Shown in pieces: positions 8,488 through 11,334 of a DNA stretch of 11,334 bases. The notes under the pieces are model-generated. The model was not told the origin of the DNA. It worked only from the letters and a program-made list of their open reading frames with translations, and did no database searches. The stretch comes from Spirogloea muscicola (lineage: Eukaryota; Streptophyta; Zygnematophyceae; Spirogloeales; Spirogloeaceae): positions 247,506-258,839 of the forward strand of contig WELB01000200.1 in NCBI GenBank assembly GCA_009602725.1. The letters are read 5' to 3'. The translations under genes were made by a program, and so were the position numbers. Each line of letters starts with the position of its first letter. The stretch's first letter is position 1.

Positions 8488-9233
8488 AAGTTCGCCCACA
8501 AGAATGACCCGACTAGGGTGCAGAGAAGACATAAATGCCAAGTTGTCAAATGACCTGCCTTGCTATGTAAGCTGCGAATATGGTAATAACCAGTCCTCAG
8601 GTAGTCTATTCCACTTGCAAGCCCACCTGCTTGCTTCACCTAGACTGCTGACAGTCTTTGCATTCGTGCACCATTCATGCCCATCCCTTCAGTTCTGGAC
8701 TAAATTCTTCCTATTTGTATGCATCGTCACCATCCTATTTGCTATGAACACTTGCACAGACACCGGCCTGTTCTTATGCAATGCTCGTTGTACTATAGTA
8801 AGCTATTTCTGGAATCAAACACTGGTGCAGTGAGCAACTTTAAGCCCTCAAGCCAGCCCGGCTTGCTGGGCCAGAGCTGCAATACCACCGGGACTGACAG
8901 GTGTCACGGACAGACTGGTCGGCCCTGATCCTTCCTCTGGCCTCCAATCTTGTTAGCTGGTGCCGCCTTGCCACCCTGTCAGCTGACAACGTGTTTCGAA
9001 GAAATGAAGCAGCCATCTACAGCCAATTACATTGGCATATGGATGTGTAGTAGAAATCCAGCGATTGCTGAAACCCCTCCACAACAGGTGGCTGACAAGA
9101 GCCTGCTACATATGTACAAGGTGAATAAACCTACAGTGCTACAAAGACCTAGAACTATAATAAAAGAATGAACAGGAATATGTGTGACTACCATAGCTAC
9201 ATATTCTGGCAACTGAAGTAATATTCCAGATCT
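8488..9233. other. Intergenic DNA with no recognised gene
   Basis: This stretch has near-even base composition, several short open frames and no similarity I recognise. The plus-strand frame 8423-8833 runs out of the tandem repeat and lacks coding-like codon use. No tRNA-like box pair was seen. Confidence 0.65.
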
Positions 9234-9238
9234 TTACA
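9234..9238 (-). terminator. Candidate TGTAA polyadenylation signal of the PLATZ gene
   Basis: The minus strand reads TGTAA 19 nt after the PLATZ stop codon, the expected place for a chlorophyte polyadenylation element if the 3' untranslated region is very short. Chance occurrence cannot be excluded. Confidence 0.45.
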
Positions 9239-9256
9239 GCCCATTGGTCAAAATCG

Positions 9257-10831
9257 TCAGAAGGTGCTGGGCGCCCTTGAGGGCACCCCTTTCCTTCTCC
9301 TGGCACGGTCGATGGAACGGAAGCCAGGTTTTTGTGGGAGGTTGGCAGGCGTTGATGGTGGTGCTGGGGACGATATGCTTGACAATGGCGGCGTACTCGC
9401 CAATAGCTGCTCGCCCGATGGTGGGGGTGTGCTGGCCAGCGGCAGCTCGCTCGCTTGTGGCGATGCGCTCTTTGATCTCTTTCCCGCGCGAGGCGATTTT
9501 GTCTTGGGAGAGGAGGTGCGGCCGCGCTTCTTCTTGGGCGAAGACTTGTTGGATGGACTCACAGGATCATCCCTGTCACTCTCTTTCTTATGCTCTATTT
9601 TCATACTCAAGGTGGCATCCGAGTCTGTCTTCAGGATTCCTTTGAGCTGCCATACCACTCGAGACGAATCATCAGTTGTCTTGGTGTAACCACTTTGCTT
9701 GTATTGCCATGGCAGGCAACCTTGAGAGAGCGAATGAGCCGTCATTGGTAACATGCTTCCAATTAGTCGCTGACAGAGTCCCTTACCTTGCACTGGAGAG
9801 AGCAGAATCGTACACTGTCAGGCAAGCTTCGTCCACAGGACTCGCAGAGGTTTGTGACTCCTTTGGCAAGTCGTTGTTGGGGCCGCTCGCGTATGAAGAC
9901 GACCCGAGCACTATTTATGATGTATGTCTGGATGGTTGTCAGATCGACCTGCTTCTGGATGTCGGATGCTCTCACTACGTCATGGTATGAGGACCGTCGG
10001 ATCTGCTCGAACCATTAACAATGTGGATTTCAGTTGCAGCACATGCCACTTCTGTGCAACTTTTGCAGGGTTACCATTGCTTAGTCCTGTTGCTGGTGAC
10101 ATCCTCTCGGAACTCGGTTGACACAGTAACAATGATGTGCACATCCTGGCGCACTTTGAGAGATGAGCGCACACCTGGATAACCATGTGGCCCTTGTGAC
10201 TCTCCTCGGCACAGAATTGGCATATGCACTCCGTGGCACAGTCCAGGCAGAAGTGATTGCGCTCACACTTGTGCTGCTTATTGTGGAGCGGGCAAGCACT
10301 GAAGAAATCCGTGTGTAGGAGTGTGTCCAGCCACAAGGGCCCAACCCGAGGAGCTACTGCTGCTTCCACTGCTGGCAGCAGAATGTCCACCTGCCAGAAT
10401 TTGTGTGGGAACATTGCACCAAGCCCTGGCATCAGTTGGCGACCGATACTGCCAAAGAAGCTGCTGCAAGCTGCTACATGCACTCTCAAGCACTGTGCGT
10501 GAGCGAATATGCTCTGTTTGCATGGCAGCAGATAATAACAGCATTGGCTGCTAAAATGTAGGTGGACTGGGATCGCGGCAGTTATCGCCAAAGTCGTGAT
10601 ACAAGAATTCCAAGCAAAAGCTTTCCCGAATATTTCAAGCAGAAGCTGGAAACCTTGAAGGTAGGCAGTCCTTACAGAGCTGTTGGAGACTGCGACACCT
10701 AGCAAAGGGGCCCGCTTCTCATCCAAGGGAGGAGTTCCCTCGTCCAGCGCGGGTAACTTCTCATCCAGCAAAGGCGGCTTGTCAATGTCGAATGACATTG
10801 TCCTCGACTCTCCAAGCCTGCTTGATGCCAT
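9257..10831 (-). CDS. PLATZ: PLATZ zinc-binding, AT-rich-DNA-binding transcription factor, four exons
   Basis: PLATZ proteins bind zinc and A/T-rich DNA and act in the nucleus, usually as repressors. The model has exons 10831-10676, 10390-10175, 10002-9787 and 9646-9257, all joined in phase 0, giving 325 residues. The first zinc site is complete: C85, H88, C100, C103, C109, C112, H117 and H120, matching C-x2-H-x11-C-x2-C-x5-C-x2-C-x4-H-x2-H. The second is also complete: C177, C180, C191 and C195 (C-x2-C-x10-C-x3-C). Between them lies the conserved [26 protein letters not shown] and KGVTN sequence. The N-terminus has a seven-residue repeat. The C-terminal 130 residues are Lys/Ser/Pro-rich with SPKKKRGR, several SP/TP sites and KRSK, suggesting a nuclear signal and minor-groove contacts. 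The ATG at 10831 is a choice: the frame stays open further upstream without a better ATG, and M12 is an alternative. The stop is TGA at 9259-9257. Confidence 0.92.
10391..10675 (-). other. PLATZ intron 1: 285 nt, multiple of three, free of in-frame stops
   Basis: The donor is CTCT followed by GTAAGG and the acceptor is TTCTGGCAG before GTGGAC, both phase 0. Translated, the intron would add 95 residues rich in Leu, Ala, Cys and His with no resemblance to PLATZ proteins. I call it an intron from the good donor and because the inserted sequence has none of the exons' character. Retention in the mRNA would still leave the protein in frame. Confidence 0.65.
10697..10780 (-). repeat. Four-fold heptapeptide (21-nt) repeat in PLATZ exon 1
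   Basis: Residues 18-45 read as four seven-residue units: [21 protein letters not shown] and the degenerate KRAPLLG. The DNA units have diverged at synonymous and other positions, so the repeat is not a fresh slippage product. The unit is acidic and proline/leucine-rich. Confidence 0.8.
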
Positions 10832-10956
10832 GGCAGAATATAAGGCACGTCCACTTGCGCTCGCTGGGCTGCGGGCCCCAAGTGCGACATGCTCGCAAGA
10901 ATGCAGAATGCATGGCAATTCGCAAGTGAGAGACAGTCGCAGTGAGACCCTGGCGC
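10832..10956. promoter_or_regulatory. Putative divergent promoter region upstream of PLATZ
   Basis: This is the 5' flank of the PLATZ start codon and, if the gene to the right is real, also its flank. A TTATAT element lies about 8 nt upstream of the PLATZ ATG on the coding strand, too close to act as a normal TATA box for that ATG; it would suit a start site inside the exon. No other element is recognisable. Confidence 0.3.
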
Positions 10957-11013
10957 ATGACGATACGTCAACCAACTGCTCCAATTGCCAGGGGACGCAC
11001 TGACCTCTGTGCC

Positions 11014-11334
11014 ATGGGGATGGGCGCCATAGAATGGCGCAGCAGTCACCCGGGCGAAGCACAGTGCCGCGGCGTTGCAGGCGCTCCAGTGAGCGCAAGC
11101 AAGGCTCCAGAGCCAACGCAGCCGCCTTGACCCCGCGGCAGGCAGGCCGAGAGGGGCTGCGCGGAGGCAGGTGCTGGTGCTGCGCGGGCAGCGAGAGCGG
11201 GGCGGGGAGACGAAGCCCGAGGCGGCCGACGGGCCGCCGGCGCGGGCGTTTGCGCCGCTCTCAGAGGGCAGGGACCAGCGCTCGGTGCATGAGCAGGAGC
11301 TGGACGCCGCTGCGGCAGCGCCGCTCGGCGGCGG
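11014..11334 (+). CDS. Possible 5' end of an unrecognised gene, two exons, cut by the window edge
   Basis: The proposed exon 1 is 11014-11088 (25 codons from ATG; an earlier in-frame ATG lies at 10957). An 82-nt intron has donor GTGAGC, a branch-like cttgacc and acceptor GAGGCAG ending at 11170. Exon 2 runs open from 11171 to the window end in the matching phase 0. Exon 2 has the strong GC third-position bias seen in the real exons and encodes an Ala/Glu/Arg-rich segment (for example EGRDQRSVHEQELDAAAA). I recognise no domain. In DNA this GC-rich other frames are open too, including on the opposite strand, so the call is tentative. Confidence 0.33.

Noticed and set aside
8423-8833. A 136-codon plus-strand frame leaving the tandem repeat
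   Set aside because: No similarity to any family I know, no codon bias like the real exons, and its first part is just the repeat DNA.
9980-11116. A single 378-codon minus-strand frame as an intronless PLATZ-like gene
   Set aside because: It ends right after the first zinc site and lacks the SSYHDV to CSLQC half of the domain. Splicing out 10003-10174 restores the full domain in phase, so the long frame includes intron and upstream sequence.

Overview
The window looks like ordinary nuclear DNA of a photosynthetic eukaryote, most likely a chlorophyte green alga. Exons are GC-rich with strongly GC-biased third codon positions. Introns are short (about 80-330 nt), numerous and less GC-rich. The proteins match plant-lineage families: a short ORP3-type oxysterol-binding protein without a PH domain, a plant-style CWF19-like spliceosome protein, and a PLATZ zinc-binding protein, a family known from plants and algae. 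Both minus-strand genes have TGTAA, the usual chlorophyte polyadenylation signal, shortly after their stop codons. I cannot name the species.

Layout. (1) About 64-2748, plus strand: an ORP3-like lipid-transfer protein gene, eight exons visible and probably cut at the 5' end. (2) 2749-3478: the intergenic gap between two convergent genes, with nothing recognisable except end-processing signals. (3) 3479-7891, minus strand: a CWF19L2-like gene with about nine exons. Seven junctions are well supported; the first intron and the end of exon 1 are not resolved. (4) 7892-9256: promoter side of the CWF19 gene (with a GGC microsatellite), then two adjacent tandem duplications that share a period of about 82 bp, then AT-richer DNA without a recognisable gene. 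(5) 9257-10831, minus strand: a PLATZ gene with four exons, all introns in phase 0 and every zinc ligand intact. (6) 10832-11334: a short divergent spacer and a weakly supported two-exon start of another plus-strand gene running off the window.

The three main genes act in different compartments (lipid transfer at ER/Golgi membranes, spliceosome disassembly, and nuclear DNA binding), and I see no sign that they form one system. I found no mobile element with coding capacity, no RNA gene and no CRISPR array. The most interesting things are small-scale: paired 82-bp duplications, one copy flanked by a 13-bp inverted repeat; a stop-free 3n first intron in the PLATZ gene; a choice between a GC and a GT donor 12 nt apart in the CWF19 gene; complementary CCG and CGG tracts inside one ORP intron; and a heptapeptide repeat at the PLATZ N-terminus.
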